Assembly (NCBI GenBank): GCA_910587155.1
Contig: CAJULA010000015.1
Span: forward strand, 25,235-89,234
Origin: an uncultured Lachnospiraceae bacterium
GTDB taxonomy: Bacteria > Bacillota > Clostridia > Lachnospirales > Lachnospiraceae
DNA: 64,000 nt
Direction: 5' to 3'
Below the pieces are notes generated by a model, which did not search any database, was not told where the DNA came from, and saw nothing but the letters and a program-made list of their open reading frames with translations. The position numbers were made by a program, and so were the translations under genes. Of the stretch, positions 16,392 through 26,246 are shown one piece after another. Positions within the stretch are counted from its first letter, which is position 1, and each line of letters begins with the position of its first letter.

Positions 16392-16515
16392 ATCCCTTCT
16401 TCCTCCGTAATCCGTTTTCTTAAAAACTCTACCATAAACGCCCGCCGGTTGCAATCCTGCCCGTCAATTTCCCCCGCAGAATTTGCCGGAGCAGATAGAA
16501 AACGGGAATATTCTG

Positions 16516-16524
16516 TGTTATAAT
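16516..16524 (+). promoter_or_regulatory. Extended -10 promoter
   Basis: TGTTATAAT is a consensus extended -10 element about 70 bases before the plus-strand gene at 16594. No clear -35 box is present, which extended -10 promoters tolerate. Confidence 0.6.
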
Positions 16525-16593
16525 CAGGACATACAACAAAATAATCGCGGAATGTTCCATTTCCCATGCAACCCGGTTCAGGAGGTTATCCCT

Positions 16594-17349
16594 ATGGTCG
16601 ATTTACATGCGCCAGTCTGGCAGACTCTTACTTCCGCAGGAAATGATGCGGATAAATGGCTTCGCTGTTTAATGAATGGCGAAGGCGACTTATATGAAAC
16701 AATAGAAATCCTGGCAGAAAATTTAAGCCATCAGCTCAGCTACTACAGTGCAACCGCCTATGTCCTCCCTCATCTGGCCGCTTTATGCCAGCGCCTGTCA
16801 GACAAAGAACAGGTATTTCTGATCGCGCAGATAGGGGCCGCCATTGCCGCGGAAGCCGACTGCCCTTTGTCGCCAGGCACTGAGGCTTTCCGGGAATTTG
16901 AAGAAGGACTGACACGGCTGCGTCCTCAGGTGCGGCGGCTGGCTACAGCTCCCGGCATCGCTGATCTACTGCGCAAAGAGCCGGAAATCGGACAGCAGTT
17001 TGCCCTCTCTGCCCTGGCCATTCTCGGAGACCGGAAACATGCGTTTGCGATTTATCTGATGAGCGGTTCCTGCTGGGAAGAGGCCGCCGCTGCCTGCTGC
17101 TGCGGCTGGAATGATGAGACCTGTTGCTTTGCCGAAGAGCCAGACTTTCTGGAGCCTGTAACGGTTGACGACTGGGACGCTGCCTCCTTCTCCGCGGAAG
17201 CCGTCTGGTTCCAGGGGCTGCTTACCCTCGCAGGAGATGAGGAGATCAGTCCCATTCTGCCCTATGTTTATGGAAGCGGTATCTGCCCTGAATGCGGCAG
17301 ACGGGAACCCTACTGGACATGGTTTGACCGTTTTTACCAAGACTGCTGA
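16594..17349 (+). CDS. Conserved hypothetical protein, C-terminal CxxC
   Basis: A 251-residue soluble protein starting MVDLHAPVWQTLTSAG, with AGGAGG nine bases upstream. The body is Ala/Leu/Glu-rich and apparently all alpha-helical (AAIAAEADCPLS, ALAILGDRKHAFAIYL). It contains a cluster of cysteines (AAAACCCGWNDETCC) and ends in GICPECGRREPYW, which resembles half of a zinc ribbon. No family is recognised. It stands alone between divergent and convergent neighbours, so context gives no function. Confidence 0.6.
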   Translation: MVDLHAPVWQTLTSAGNDADKWLRCLMNGEGDLYETIEILAENLSHQLSYYSATAYVLPHLAALCQRLSDKEQVFLIAQIGAAIAAEADCPLSPGTEAFREFEEGLTRLRPQVRRLATAPGIADLLRKEPEIGQQFALSALAILGDRKHAFAIYLMSGSCWEEAAAACCCGWNDETCCFAEEPDFLEPVTVDDWDAASFSAEAVWFQGLLTLAGDEEISPILPYVYGSGICPECGRREPYWTWFDRFYQDC

Positions 17350-17431
17350 AAACAACACGGACAGTAGTCACAGCGGACTTACTTTAGAACCTGCAAAGAT
17401 GGAGTATTACATAAATGCCCGGGCCAACCGC

Positions 17432-17474
17432 CCCTGTCAGTGTAAAACCGTTCAGCTTGCGGACAGTGACAGGG
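17432..17474. other. Inverted repeat between convergent genes
   Basis: CCCTGTCA (17432-17439) and TGACAGGG (17467-17474) can pair around a 27-base loop between the ends of the hypothetical gene and clpB. No T-run follows on either strand, so a terminator role is weak. Confidence 0.3.
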
Positions 17475-17491
17475 CCGGACAGGCTGCATCG

Positions 17492-20074
17492 TCATAATTT
17501 TTCTGCTGTAAGTTCTCCGTCTTTTACACATATACGGATCGTATCCCCGCTGCCGACAGCATCCGTAAGGATCAGCCTTGCCGACAGCGTTTCCACGTAT
17601 TTCTGGATAAAGCGTTTTAACGGCCGTGCGCCATAAACCGGATCGTAGGCATGATCCGCAATAAAGGCTTCCGCCTCCGGCGACAGCACAATGGAAAGCT
17701 CCCGCTCTGTCAGACGCCGGTTGAGATCGTCCATAATCAGGCCGATGATACCACCAATGTTATCTTTCGTCAGCGGTTTAAAGAGGATTGTCTCATCCAG
17801 CCGGTTGAGAAATTCCGGGCGGAAGGAGGCGTGCAGTTCATCCATGACACGTCCCCGGGCCTCCTTGCTGATCTCTCCGTGTTGGTCAATGCCTTCCAGC
17901 AGATACGGGGCCCCGATATTGGAGGTCATAATGAGGATGGTATTTTTAAAATCCACAGTCCGTCCCTGGGAATCTGTGATACGGCCGTCATCCAGTACCT
18001 GCAAAAGCACATTGAATACATCCGGATGAGCCTTTTCGATCTCGTCAAAGAGAACCACCGAATACGGTTTTCTTCTGACCGCTTCAGTCAATTGTCCGCC
18101 TTCTTCATAACCCACATATCCGGGAGGTGCGCCGATCAGCCGGGAGACGGAATATTTCTCCATATACTCACTCATATCAATACGCACCATATTATTCTCA
18201 TCATCAAACAGAGCCGCCGCCAGCGCCTTGGCCAGCTCGGTTTTTCCCACACCGGTAGGCCCCAGGAAAAGGAAGGAACCGATGGGCTTGCCCGGATCTT
18301 TGATGCCTGCTTTGGAACGGATTATGGCTTCTGTCACCTTTGTCACGCCTTCCTCCTGTCCCACCACCCTTTTATGGAGTTCTTCATCCAGATGCAGCGT
18401 CTTATTGCGTTCGCTCTCTGTCAGTTTTGCCACCGGAATCCCCGTCCAGCGGGAAATGATCCTGGCAATCTCCTCTTCGGAAACATTCTCATGAACAAGG
18501 GAAAGATCCTGTTTTTTAATGGTTTCCTCCTCGATCTCCAGTTGCTTTTTCAGTGCCGGCAGTCTGCCATAGCTCAGCTCTGCCGCTTTTTCCAGATTGC
18601 CCTCACGCTGGGCAATCTGTATCTGCCCGTTCAGTTCTTCGATCTCTTCCCGCAGTCCGGACAGTTTTTCGATGGATGCTTTTTCATTGTCCCATTGTGC
18701 CTTACGGTTCTGAAACTCGGCTTTCTGCTCTGCCAGCTCTCTCTGCAATGTCTCAAGCCGCTCCTTACTCAGTCTGTCATCTTCTTTTTTGAGCGCCGCC
18801 TCCTCAATCTCCATCTGCATCACTTTGCGCTGCAGTTCATCCAGCTCCGTGGGCATGGAATCCAGCTCTGTCTTGATCAGCGCACAGGCTTCGTCTACCA
18901 GGTCAATGGCCTTATCCGGCAGAAACCTGTCAGAAATATAGCGGTTGGAGAGTACGGCTGCGCTGACCAGTGCCCCGTCCAGAATCTTGACGCCGTGATA
19001 TACTTCATAGCGTTCTTTCAGCCCCCGCAGAATGGAAATCGTATCTTCCACTGTGGGTTCCGCCACCAGCACCGGCTGGAACCGACGTTCCAGTGCCGCG
19101 TCCTTCTCGATATACTGTCTGTATTCATCCAGGGTGGTCGCGCCGATACAGTGCAGCTCTCCTCTGGCCAGCATCGGCTTTAACATATTGCCGGCATCCA
19201 GTGCCCCGTCGCTCTTGCCCGCGCCCACAATCGTATGCAACTCATCAATAAAAAGAATGATCTGTCCGTCACTGCGCTTCACATCTTCCAGCACCGCTTT
19301 CAGACGTTCCTCAAATTCACCCCGGTATTTGGCGCCTGCCACAAGCGCCCCCATATCCAGTGCAAATATCTTTTTATCCTTCAGTCCCTGCGGGACATCG
19401 CCCCGCACGATACGCTGTGCCAGACCTTCGACCACCGCCGTCTTGCCCACGCCCGGTTCCCCGATCAGCACCGGATTGTTCTTTGTCTTACGGGACAGGA
19501 TACGGATCACATTGCGGATCTCCTGATCCCTGCCAATGACCGGATCCAGCTTCTGCAGTCTGGCCCGCTCCACCAGATCCTGCCCATATTTCTCCAGGGT
19601 ATCGTATGTGGCCTCCGGATTGTCACTGGTCACTCTCTGATTGCCCCGGACTGTGGAAAGCGCCTGCAGGAAACGCTCTCTGGTAATGCCGTATTCCTGC
19701 CAGATTGCTCTGATCTCCCTGCCCGGATATTTCAGCATCGCCAGAAACAGATGCTCTACCGAGACATACTCGTCTCCCATTGCCTTTGCTTCATCCTCGG
19801 CACTGATCAGTACCTTATTCAGATCCTTTCCCATATAGACCTGGCCGCCCTGCACTTTGACCCGCTTTTCCAGTGCCTGCCTGCTCCGGTTCACAAAATG
19901 ATCCGCATTGATCTCCATCTTCTCGATCAGCTTTAAGATCAGACTGTCCTCTATCGTAAGAAGGCTGTAAAGAAGATGCTCCTGCTCAATTTCCTGATTG
20001 CCGTATTCATAGGCAAGCTTTTCACAACGCTCCACTGCTTCCATGGACTTCTGTGTAAATTTTGAGATATTCAT
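17492..20074 (-). CDS. clpB: ATP-dependent chaperone ClpB
   Basis: An 860-residue Hsp100 disaggregase. Order: Clp N-domain repeats (1-145), AAA1 with Walker A GEPGVGKT (205-212) and Walker [10 protein letters not shown], the coiled-coil middle domain (about 395-520), and AAA2 with GPTGVGKT (about 605) and [13 protein letters not shown]. The coiled-coil middle domain and lack of a ClpP-binding loop separate it from ClpC/ClpA. The start MNISKF follows AGGAGG; an in-frame ATG 13 codons upstream has no ribosome binding site. A CIRCE operator over the promoter indicates heat-shock control by HrcA. It rescues aggregated protein with DnaK. Confidence 0.97.
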   Translation of the reverse strand: MNISKFTQKSMEAVERCEKLAYEYGNQEIEQEHLLYSLLTIEDSLILKLIEKMEINADHFVNRSRQALEKRVKVQGGQVYMGKDLNKVLISAEDEAKAMGDEYVSVEHLFLAMLKYPGREIRAIWQEYGITRERFLQALSTVRGNQRVTSDNPEATYDTLEKYGQDLVERARLQKLDPVIGRDQEIRNVIRILSRKTKNNPVLIGEPGVGKTAVVEGLAQRIVRGDVPQGLKDKKIFALDMGALVAGAKYRGEFEERLKAVLEDVKRSDGQIILFIDELHTIVGAGKSDGALDAGNMLKPMLARGELHCIGATTLDEYRQYIEKDAALERRFQPVLVAEPTVEDTISILRGLKERYEVYHGVKILDGALVSAAVLSNRYISDRFLPDKAIDLVDEACALIKTELDSMPTELDELQRKVMQMEIEEAALKKEDDRLSKERLETLQRELAEQKAEFQNRKAQWDNEKASIEKLSGLREEIEELNGQIQIAQREGNLEKAAELSYGRLPALKKQLEIEEETIKKQDLSLVHENVSEEEIARIISRWTGIPVAKLTESERNKTLHLDEELHKRVVGQEEGVTKVTEAIIRSKAGIKDPGKPIGSFLFLGPTGVGKTELAKALAAALFDDENNMVRIDMSEYMEKYSVSRLIGAPPGYVGYEEGGQLTEAVRRKPYSVVLFDEIEKAHPDVFNVLLQVLDDGRITDSQGRTVDFKNTILIMTSNIGAPYLLEGIDQHGEISKEARGRVMDELHASFRPEFLNRLDETILFKPLTKDNIGGIIGLIMDDLNRRLTERELSIVLSPEAEAFIADHAYDPVYGARPLKRFIQKYVETLSARLILTDAVGSGDTIRICVKDGELTAEKL

Positions 20075-20179
20075 AATCAGGCCTCCTATTCCAGTTTTGC
20101 AGATGTTTTTCATTTCCCTGCTGGGTTTACTATAGTATCTCCTGTTCTACATTTTATATAACATATCTTTTACAGTGTC

Positions 20180-20208
20180 ACTATAGCACTTGTTGTTAGC
20201 ACTGTCAA
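20180..20208 (-). promoter_or_regulatory. clpB promoter
   Basis: TTGACA (20208-20203), a 17-base spacer and TATAGT (20185-20180). The -35 box lies inside the CIRCE element, so bound HrcA would block RNA polymerase. The predicted leader is about 95 bases. Confidence 0.85.
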
Positions 20209-20222
20209 CATGTGAGTGCTAA
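20196..20222. promoter_or_regulatory. CIRCE operator (HrcA site)
   Basis: TTAGCACTG, nine bases, then GAGTGCTAA: the classical TTAGCACTC-N9-GAGTGCTAA inverted repeat with one mismatch. It overlaps the clpB promoter and is the direct evidence for HrcA-mediated heat-shock repression. Confidence 0.93.
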
Positions 20223-20288
20223 TTTCTGAAAAAAGTTTTCCGACTGTATGCACTCTTACGATCAGCCATTCCTCTCCTCAAATTATCA

Positions 20289-21644
20289 TCAGATGATTTT
20301 TCGTCTGCTCCATCTTCCTGTCAGATACCATAAAAATGAAATCACAAAGTTGGCAATCCAGCCCATGGGAACCGCATACCAGACTGCCTCCACGCCCCAT
20401 ATTCCCGCAAAACGGAAGGATATAAACACTCTGATGCCCAGATTAATCAGGTTTGCCAGCGTAAATACAAACACATCGCCGGCTCCCTTCAGCACGCCGT
20501 CCGTGATGGCCTTCATACCGATAAACAGAAAAAAGAACCGCATAAAGAGCAGATAAGCATCGCCGGTGGCAAAAGCGGCAGCCCCGTTATCTTCTCCCAG
20601 AAATGAGGCAATGATTTGCCCGTGAAATGCAGTCAGCACTGCCAGAATCAATACCCCGAATCCCAATACTATGCCATACGCTGTCCGATACCCTTTTCTC
20701 ACCCGCATCGCATCCCCGGCTCCCAGATTCTGCGCGGTAAATGTAGACACGGCATTCCCGGTGGCGATCATCGGTACGATACAGATGGATTCAATACGGA
20801 TGCCGGAGGTATACCCGGCCAGCACGGAAGAACCAAACCCATTGACAACAGACTGCACCAGCAGCATGCCAATGGAAACAATAGACTGCTGCACCATGGA
20901 AGGAATGGCGATCCTTACCATACTGCCCAGCATACGGATACTGTAACAGCACCGTTTCTCCGCTTCTTCACCGCAGCCATATGCCTCTCCCCCAAGTGTC
21001 CTCATCAGCAGCAGAAATGAGATGACAGCAGAGAGTCCCTGGGCTGCCACTGTCGCCACAGCTACCCCTGCGACTCCCATACCCAGCACAAGCACCATAA
21101 AAAGATCCAGAAAAACATTGAGGATGGAAGAAAAGATAAGCAGGTACAGCGGTGTCCTGGAATTTCCCAGAGCATTGAATACCGAAGATAATACATTATA
21201 CATAAAAAGAAACGGCAGTCCTGTAAAGTAGATACGCAGGTACAGCACCGCATCCGCCAGTATATTGCCAGGCGTGTTAAGCCCTCGCAGAATATGCCCG
21301 CACATGATAAACCCGAAAATCCCCAGCACGATACTTACCACCGCAAAACTGATCAGCGCGGTATAAATGGAAGTTTTCATTTTTCCGTACTCTTTTGCCC
21401 CCAGATACTGCGAGGTGATCACGGAAGCCCCGATGCCGCCGCCGATGGCAATCATAATAAAAACGGTTGTCAGCGAATACGACGCTCCCACCGCTGCCAG
21501 CGCATCCTCTCCCACACACTGTCCCACGATTACCGAATCGACCATATTATAGAACTGCTGAAACAGATTCCCCAGTATCATGGGAAGCGCAAAGAAAAAC
21601 AGAGACTTCCCTGGCGCATCCCGCAGCATATCATACTGTTTCAT
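20289..21644 (-). CDS. MATE-family efflux transporter
   Basis: A 451-residue membrane protein with about twelve helices in two homologous halves. It begins MKQYDMLRDAPGKSLFFFALPMILGNLFQQFYNM, with the MATE hallmarks LFQQFYNMVDS and VGQCVGEDALAAVGAS. Family members export drugs or metabolites in exchange for Na+ or H+. The start follows AAGGAGGAAGAG; longer in-frame starts lack such a site. It is preceded by its own promoter and is not in an operon. The substrate is unknown. Confidence 0.9.
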   Translation of the reverse strand: MKQYDMLRDAPGKSLFFFALPMILGNLFQQFYNMVDSVIVGQCVGEDALAAVGASYSLTTVFIMIAIGGGIGASVITSQYLGAKEYGKMKTSIYTALISFAVVSIVLGIFGFIMCGHILRGLNTPGNILADAVLYLRIYFTGLPFLFMYNVLSSVFNALGNSRTPLYLLIFSSILNVFLDLFMVLVLGMGVAGVAVATVAAQGLSAVISFLLLMRTLGGEAYGCGEEAEKRCCYSIRMLGSMVRIAIPSMVQQSIVSIGMLLVQSVVNGFGSSVLAGYTSGIRIESICIVPMIATGNAVSTFTAQNLGAGDAMRVRKGYRTAYGIVLGFGVLILAVLTAFHGQIIASFLGEDNGAAAFATGDAYLLFMRFFFLFIGMKAITDGVLKGAGDVFVFTLANLINLGIRVFISFRFAGIWGVEAVWYAVPMGWIANFVISFLWYLTGRWSRRKII

Positions 21645-21713
21645 CTCTTCCTCCTTCCGAGCATCCCTGCTCTTTCCCGTGTCCGTACCCGGCCATGACT
21701 TTGCACTCTGCTT

Positions 21714-21742
21714 ATTATACCCGTCCGACAAAAAAACGGCAA
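21714..21742 (-). promoter_or_regulatory. MATE gene promoter overlapping an upstream terminator
   Basis: TTGCCG, a 17-base spacer and TATAAT. The -35 box is part of the terminator stem that ends the chemoreceptor-dhaLK operon, so the two elements share DNA. Confidence 0.6.
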
Positions 21743-21761
21743 GGATTTTACACCCTGCCGT
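21730..21761 (-). terminator. Terminator of the MCP-dhaLK-VOC operon
   Basis: ACGGCAGG and CCTTGCCGT (one bulged base) form a stem around a 9-base loop, followed by seven T on the minus strand, 20 bases after the VOC gene. Confidence 0.8.
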
Positions 21762-21781
21762 CCGGTAAAATAAGACCTTTT

Positions 21782-22102
21782 TTATGGTTTCTCATACAGT
21801 TCGATAATCGCTCCATCCTTCCATACAAATGCCAGCCGCGCGCCGCTGCCGGAAGGCATGGGGCCGCAGATCACACTGTCAGCCTCCTCTATGTATTTCT
21901 CCAGATGATCCACCCGATAGGCGACATGCGGATTCCGGTGCAATACTTCCGGAAACGGTGTCCCTTCTTCAAATTTCAGATATTCAATTTTGAAATCATA
22001 GTCATCCACATTGCTGACCCAGAACTTTGCGCCTTCATTATAAGTCATGCCGGGTTTTTTGTTGGTAATCGGTATTCCGATATGCATATATTCTGCAGAC
22101 AT
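21782..22102 (-). CDS. VOC-superfamily small protein
   Basis: A 106-residue protein, MSAEYMHIGIPIT at the start and LAFVWKDGAIIELYEK at the end. The pattern matches a single vicinal-oxygen-chelate domain like glyoxalase, with H in the first strand and a Glu in the last (IIELYE) as possible metal ligands. It is the last gene of the chemoreceptor-DhaLK operon, 25 bases after dhaK. A VOC protein also accompanies the other DhaK-like gene in this window, which suggests a shared triose or ketose metabolite. Confidence 0.65.
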   Translation of the reverse strand: MSAEYMHIGIPITNKKPGMTYNEGAKFWVSNVDDYDFKIEYLKFEEGTPFPEVLHRNPHVAYRVDHLEKYIEEADSVICGPMPSGSGARLAFVWKDGAIIELYEKP

Positions 22103-22127
22103 GGCAGCCTCCTGTTTTTATCTGAGC

Positions 22128-23129
22128 TTATTTTTTTGTGAGATACGGGGTGTGACAGGGCGCATTCCAGAGGCGGAGAAGTTCATCGTCCATACGCGCC
22201 ATAAACATCTGGAAGCCCGCCTGCTCCTGTACGGTCAGCAGTTCGCCCACATAATTTGCCACAATCTCTATGTTCTGTTCTTTTAAAAGTTCCTCACACC
22301 GGCGGTAGATGATAAGCTGCTCCATCAGTGTGGTGGCGCCGGAGCCATTGATAATCAGCATAACTTTCTCTCCGGGCACAAGTCCGATATCCTTTACCAG
22401 GGCATTGACCATGATTTCCGCTGTCTCATCTGCGGATTTCATCGGCTGACGGCCGCCGCCGCCCTCTCCATGCTGCCCCATACCGATCTCCATATCGTCT
22501 TCGCCCAGATCAGCCAGCGCCGCTCCGGTGGACGGATGGGTCGCACCCCGCACCGCTACGGCCAGGGTAGCCATATGATCCGCAAAACGCTGTGTCACCG
22601 CTGCCACTTCCTCCAGACTTCTGCCCTCCGCCGCGGCCGCGCCTGCGATCTTATAAGCAGGGATGCAGCCTACCAGCCCCCGGCGGTCATCCGCATTTTC
22701 CCTCGGCGCATTTGACACATCTTCCTGGGTCACGACCTTAATCACATGAAGTCCCTGCTTTTTACACTGTTTCATCGTCAGATTGCCTGTCATCATATCT
22801 CCCGCATGATTCAGTACAATATACAGAACACCCTTCCCCTTATCGGCCAGTTTAATCGCATCCACACAGGCCTGTGGACCGGGTGCGGCAAACACATCTC
22901 CCACAACCGAAATATCCACCATGCCTTCTCCCACAAAACCGGAAATCGCCGGTTCATGCCCGGAGCCGCCCTGGGTGACGATGGTAACACGGTCAGCGCC
23001 ATCCAATGCCCTGTTGATAATCATGTTATCCTCGCCCCGGTACACAATATCTTTGTGCGCCATGGCCAGACCATCCAGCGCTTCGCTGGTCAGATTTTCG
23101 GGATTGTTGATAAACTTCTTCATTTTCAT
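22128..23129 (-). CDS. dhaK: Dihydroxyacetone kinase subunit DhaK
   Basis: A 333-residue DhaK beginning MKMKKFINNPENL. Unlike the paralogue at the left end, it keeps both key histidines: QGGSGHEP (His 58) and GMGQHGEGG (His 220), the latter expected to bind the ketone covalently. TNHAGD-type LNHAGD, DDRRGLVG and KIAGAAAAEG motifs are present. With DhaL it phosphorylates dihydroxyacetone or a related short ketose to feed glycolysis. The start follows AAGGAG and lies four bases after the dhaL stop. The slightly altered HGEGG motif leaves open a substrate such as erythrulose. Confidence 0.88.
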   Translation of the reverse strand: MKMKKFINNPENLTSEALDGLAMAHKDIVYRGEDNMIINRALDGADRVTIVTQGGSGHEPAISGFVGEGMVDISVVGDVFAAPGPQACVDAIKLADKGKGVLYIVLNHAGDMMTGNLTMKQCKKQGLHVIKVVTQEDVSNAPRENADDRRGLVGCIPAYKIAGAAAAEGRSLEEVAAVTQRFADHMATLAVAVRGATHPSTGAALADLGEDDMEIGMGQHGEGGGGRQPMKSADETAEIMVNALVKDIGLVPGEKVMLIINGSGATTLMEQLIIYRRCEELLKEQNIEIVANYVGELLTVQEQAGFQMFMARMDDELLRLWNAPCHTPYLTKK

Positions 23130-23133
23130 AGGC

Positions 23134-23778
23134 CTATTTCTCCTTATCCTGCAAACTGCCAAACCCCTTTGCCATTCCTCTGATAAAAAGGGATGCCGAC
23201 ACGGCTCCCGCATCAGGTGTGCCAATCGTCTGTTCCTTATAACTGCGGGCACGTCCGAACTTTGCCACAAATCCTTCACTGGCCCGTGCCCCCGCCTCAG
23301 CCGCCGCGGCCGCCTCCTCCAGGATCACCGCAATACCGCCTTCCGTCTTCTGTGCCGCCTCTGCAGCCGGGATCAGAGCATCCATCATGGTCTTGTCCCC
23401 CACGCCCGCCGTGGTGAGATCTCCCAGTTCTTCCAGCATGCCGGCAAACATCCTGCGCACGCCGTCTTCCTCCAGTTCATTCTCCTCTTCGCCAAGCGCT
23501 GCGCCCAGTCCGCTGATCAGTGTCCCATATAATGGCCCCGCCGAGCCGCCCTTCACTTCCATCACTGCCATACCCAGATCATCCAGAAAGGTATGAATGG
23601 AACGGTCTCCCCACGCGGGCACCCGTTCTCTGATCAGGCGCGCGATTTTATTCATGGTAATACCATGATCCCCATCACCGAAACGGGAATCAATCTCACT
23701 GAGCCGGTCCGCGTTTTCTTCCAGCAATCTGGCTGCCTCCAGAAGCATCGCGGCCGCTGCCCTGCGGTCTAACATCAT
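23134..23778 (-). CDS. dhaL: Dihydroxyacetone kinase subunit DhaL
   Basis: A 214-residue nucleotide-binding DhaL subunit. The Mg-coordinating motif FGDGDHG, the GGSAGPLYGT loop, GDKTMMDALIPA and GRARSYKEQTIGTPDAGA are all typical. It transfers phosphate to the ketone held by DhaK. No DhaM phosphocarrier gene is adjacent, so the phosphate source (ATP directly or PEP via a distant DhaM) is open. It starts 14 bases after the chemoreceptor stop with GGGAGGG as ribosome binding site, so all four genes probably share one transcript. Confidence 0.92.
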   Translation of the reverse strand: MMLDRRAAAAMLLEAARLLEENADRLSEIDSRFGDGDHGITMNKIARLIRERVPAWGDRSIHTFLDDLGMAVMEVKGGSAGPLYGTLISGLGAALGEEENELEEDGVRRMFAGMLEELGDLTTAGVGDKTMMDALIPAAEAAQKTEGGIAVILEEAAAAAEAGARASEGFVAKFGRARSYKEQTIGTPDAGAVSASLFIRGMAKGFGSLQDKEK

Positions 23779-23792
23779 GACAGATCCCTCCC

Positions 23793-25487
23793 TTATATCT
23801 CAAACTGATCCATCAGCTGTACCATGGCCGCCACCTGGGATTTCTGTTCTTCGCTGACTGCCGCAGTCTCCTGCGATGTCGCCGAATTATTATCCACGAC
23901 GGAGGAAACCTGCACAATACTGTCATTCATCTCATGCATCTGGCCTGCATCTTTTTTCAGTATCTGTACAATCTGTTCCATTTTTTCAGTTGCTGCTCTG
24001 GCATCTGTCATGACCGCGTTCATATTGGAAGCAGTCTCATCTGCGATCGCAGTCCCCCTGTCCATGACGGAAACTGTCGTTTCAATCAGCTGCGTCGTCC
24101 TGCCTGCTGCTTTTGCGGATTCATTGGCCAGATTTTTTACCTGCTCGGCCACTACGGCAAAGCCTCTTCCCGCCTCACCGGCCCTTGCCGCTTCAATGGC
24201 TGCATTGAGGGATAAAAGATTGGTCTGGGAAGCGATATCCTCAATCGTTTCTATAATCGTACCGATCTGTTCCGAACACCTGCTGATCTCCCGGATAGCT
24301 TCCTTTAATTCCTCCATCTTCTTATTTCCCTTTGCCAGCGTCTCACCGGCCTTGGAGGCAATCCGCGCGGACTCTTCCGCTTCCAGAGCATTCTGCTCCA
24401 TGCTCTTAGTCATATCTTCAAAGGAAAACATCAGATCCGAAACCTGGGTGGCCTGCGCCGTACAGCCCTGTGCAAGATCCTCCGCCGCACAGGCGAGCTG
24501 CTCCGAACCCGTGTCAATCTGTGCGGCCGCACTGCGGATCGTCGTCAGTGTCTCACGCATCTTCTCCCCGATCTTGAGGAAGGAATCTCTGACCGATTTG
24601 AATTCTCCCACATATTCCTGCTCGATCTGTATCCTGTAATTGCCGTCTCCCATCTCTTCCAGCACTTTTGTAATCTCTTCCACCATGCCCAGAAGATTAC
24701 GCTTCATAAAGGCAATGGCGCCGACCATCTTCCCCACTTCACTCTCGTCCTCTTCCAGCGCCAGATCCGTGTGGAAATTGCCGTCCGCGAGCACGATCAT
24801 CTGCTCGGATACCTTCTCAATAGGCTGCAGCAACTCTCTGTCCGCAAATCTGATTGTCTTCACAAACTGCACAACCACATAAACATAAGAAGCGGCAAAC
24901 ATCAGCTCAAAGACAATCTGCAGAATTTTGAGAATTTCCTGATTTTTATCTTTTCTGTTCACAATCGTCTCAATGGTCTCGTCCGTCAGACGATTGATCC
25001 GGCTCACCGTATCCCCATATTCCTGACTGAATACACATGCCTGGGCGGAAGCCAGATCACCGGCCTTTACAAAGTCAATGGCCTGCTCTTCCAGCGGCAC
25101 CAGGCCCTCCGACATCCCCGCGATCTGATTCAGGCCCGCCCATTCCGCATCATTCAGACCGCATGTCTGCAATGTCTCAATGGCAGCTTCCCGGTTCTTA
25201 TCCTGATTGAGCTCTTTCATGTAGGCGTCATAATATTCCTCTTCCCCGGTCTCGGCATAGGATTGTATCTCATATGTCAGCGTCTTGGAACCCACCCGGT
25301 AACGATTCAGCGCCGTTGTCGTTGCAAGCTGTGTGCTGTGCACACTTGACATGGCTGCATTAAATGCGATAAAGCCGATCAGCAGCACCGCTCCCAGCCC
25401 CACCGACACAAACGCCTGACGCACCAGCCGCCGTAACAATGCAGCCTGACTTTTTCTTCCCCGTACCCCACTTTCTCTCTTTTCCAT
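23793..25487 (-). CDS. Methyl-accepting chemotaxis protein
   Basis: A 564-residue chemoreceptor. One membrane helix (about 27-48), an extracellular four-helix-bundle domain (about 50-190), a second helix (about 195-215), a HAMP segment, then a long cytoplasmic signalling coiled coil. The hairpin tip [17 protein letters not shown] is preceded by [25 protein letters not shown], the core CheA/CheW-binding motif. It is the first gene of an operon with dhaL, dhaK and a VOC gene, which hints that the ligand is a compound those enzymes consume. Ligand not identifiable from sequence. Confidence 0.93.
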   Translation of the reverse strand: MEKRESGVRGRKSQAALLRRLVRQAFVSVGLGAVLLIGFIAFNAAMSSVHSTQLATTTALNRYRVGSKTLTYEIQSYAETGEEEYYDAYMKELNQDKNREAAIETLQTCGLNDAEWAGLNQIAGMSEGLVPLEEQAIDFVKAGDLASAQACVFSQEYGDTVSRINRLTDETIETIVNRKDKNQEILKILQIVFELMFAASYVYVVVQFVKTIRFADRELLQPIEKVSEQMIVLADGNFHTDLALEEDESEVGKMVGAIAFMKRNLLGMVEEITKVLEEMGDGNYRIQIEQEYVGEFKSVRDSFLKIGEKMRETLTTIRSAAAQIDTGSEQLACAAEDLAQGCTAQATQVSDLMFSFEDMTKSMEQNALEAEESARIASKAGETLAKGNKKMEELKEAIREISRCSEQIGTIIETIEDIASQTNLLSLNAAIEAARAGEAGRGFAVVAEQVKNLANESAKAAGRTTQLIETTVSVMDRGTAIADETASNMNAVMTDARAATEKMEQIVQILKKDAGQMHEMNDSIVQVSSVVDNNSATSQETAAVSEEQKSQVAAMVQLMDQFEI

Positions 25488-25584
25488 AGTTTTTCTCCTG
25501 AATAGAAAAAATTTTTGTTACTTTTATACTATTATACTTCACAAAAGCACAGGACGCAATGCCTGATGCGGAAAGAGTTTACGA

Positions 25585-25613
25585 AAAAACAGCAGGCCCT
25601 ATGGGTCCTGCTG
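25585..25613 (-). terminator. Terminator overlapping the end of sigH
   Basis: CAGCAGGACCC and GGGCCTGCTG form a stem followed by six T on the minus strand. The sigH stop codon TAG lies in the tight loop, so the last codons of sigH double as the terminator arm. Confidence 0.85.
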
Positions 25614-26231
25614 TCTGATTGCCCGCCGCAGCTTGCTTTTCAGCCGCTGAAGCGCATTATCGGTGGATTTGCCGTCCCGGCCCAGTACTCTTGCAATCTG
25701 GGCATATCCCATACCGGTCAGATACAGATCAAGCACCTGTTTCTCAAAGCTGCTCAGCTCCTTTTCAATGATTTTTTCCAACAGCTCGAGATTCTCCCGG
25801 TCAATCCACTCTTCTTCCGGGCTTTTATCGGTAAAGGAGCTGATCACATTGACCAGTTCCGTCTCTTCTCCTCCCGTCTCGCCATGATCCGTCACATCGC
25901 TGTACAGGGAAATATAGGAATTGAGCGGTGTATGTTTTTTACGGCGCGATGCCTGGACGGCAGTATACATCTGCCGGGAGACACAGAGATCGGCAAATGT
26001 CAGGAAACTGGCATCCCGTCCCATATCGTAGTCCCGCAGCGCCTTGAACAGCCCGATCATCCCTTCCTGGATCAGATCCTCGCTGTCTGCCCCCAATATA
26101 TACATGGACCTGGCCTTGCTCCGCACCAGATTCTTATATTTATCCATCAGAAAGTCCGTGATCCCCATCTCACCGTCCCGCAGACGCTCGATGAGTTCTT
26201 CGTCGCTGATGCCTGCATACTCTTTATCCAT
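25599..26231 (-). CDS. sigH: RNA polymerase sporulation sigma factor SigH
   Basis: A 210-residue sigma-70-family factor. Region 2 contains SEDLIQEGMIGLFKALRDYD and the DNA-melting segment FLTFADLCVSRQM; region 4 contains FEKQVLDLYLTGMGYAQIARVLGRDGKSTDNALQRLK. Length and sequence match sigma-H, which opens the sporulation programme. Gene order after rlmB, mrnC and cysS is the conserved Firmicutes arrangement, which makes the call firm. It is the last gene of the cluster and is closed by a terminator that overlaps its stop codon. Confidence 0.95.
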   Translation of the reverse strand: MDKEYAGISDEELIERLRDGEMGITDFLMDKYKNLVRSKARSMYILGADSEDLIQEGMIGLFKALRDYDMGRDASFLTFADLCVSRQMYTAVQASRRKKHTPLNSYISLYSDVTDHGETGGEETELVNVISSFTDKSPEEEWIDRENLELLEKIIEKELSSFEKQVLDLYLTGMGYAQIARVLGRDGKSTDNALQRLKSKLRRAIRQQDP

Positions 26232-26246
26232 ATCCGCCCCTGTCCG

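Noticed and set aside
17651..19183. A 510-codon open frame on the plus strand
   Set aside because: It is the antisense of clpB; composition and position fit a shadow frame.
23793..25487. Chemoreceptor considered as a histidine kinase because of HAMP and coiled coil
   Set aside because: The receptor hairpin tip ([15 protein letters not shown]) is diagnostic for a methyl-accepting protein and no kinase motifs exist.
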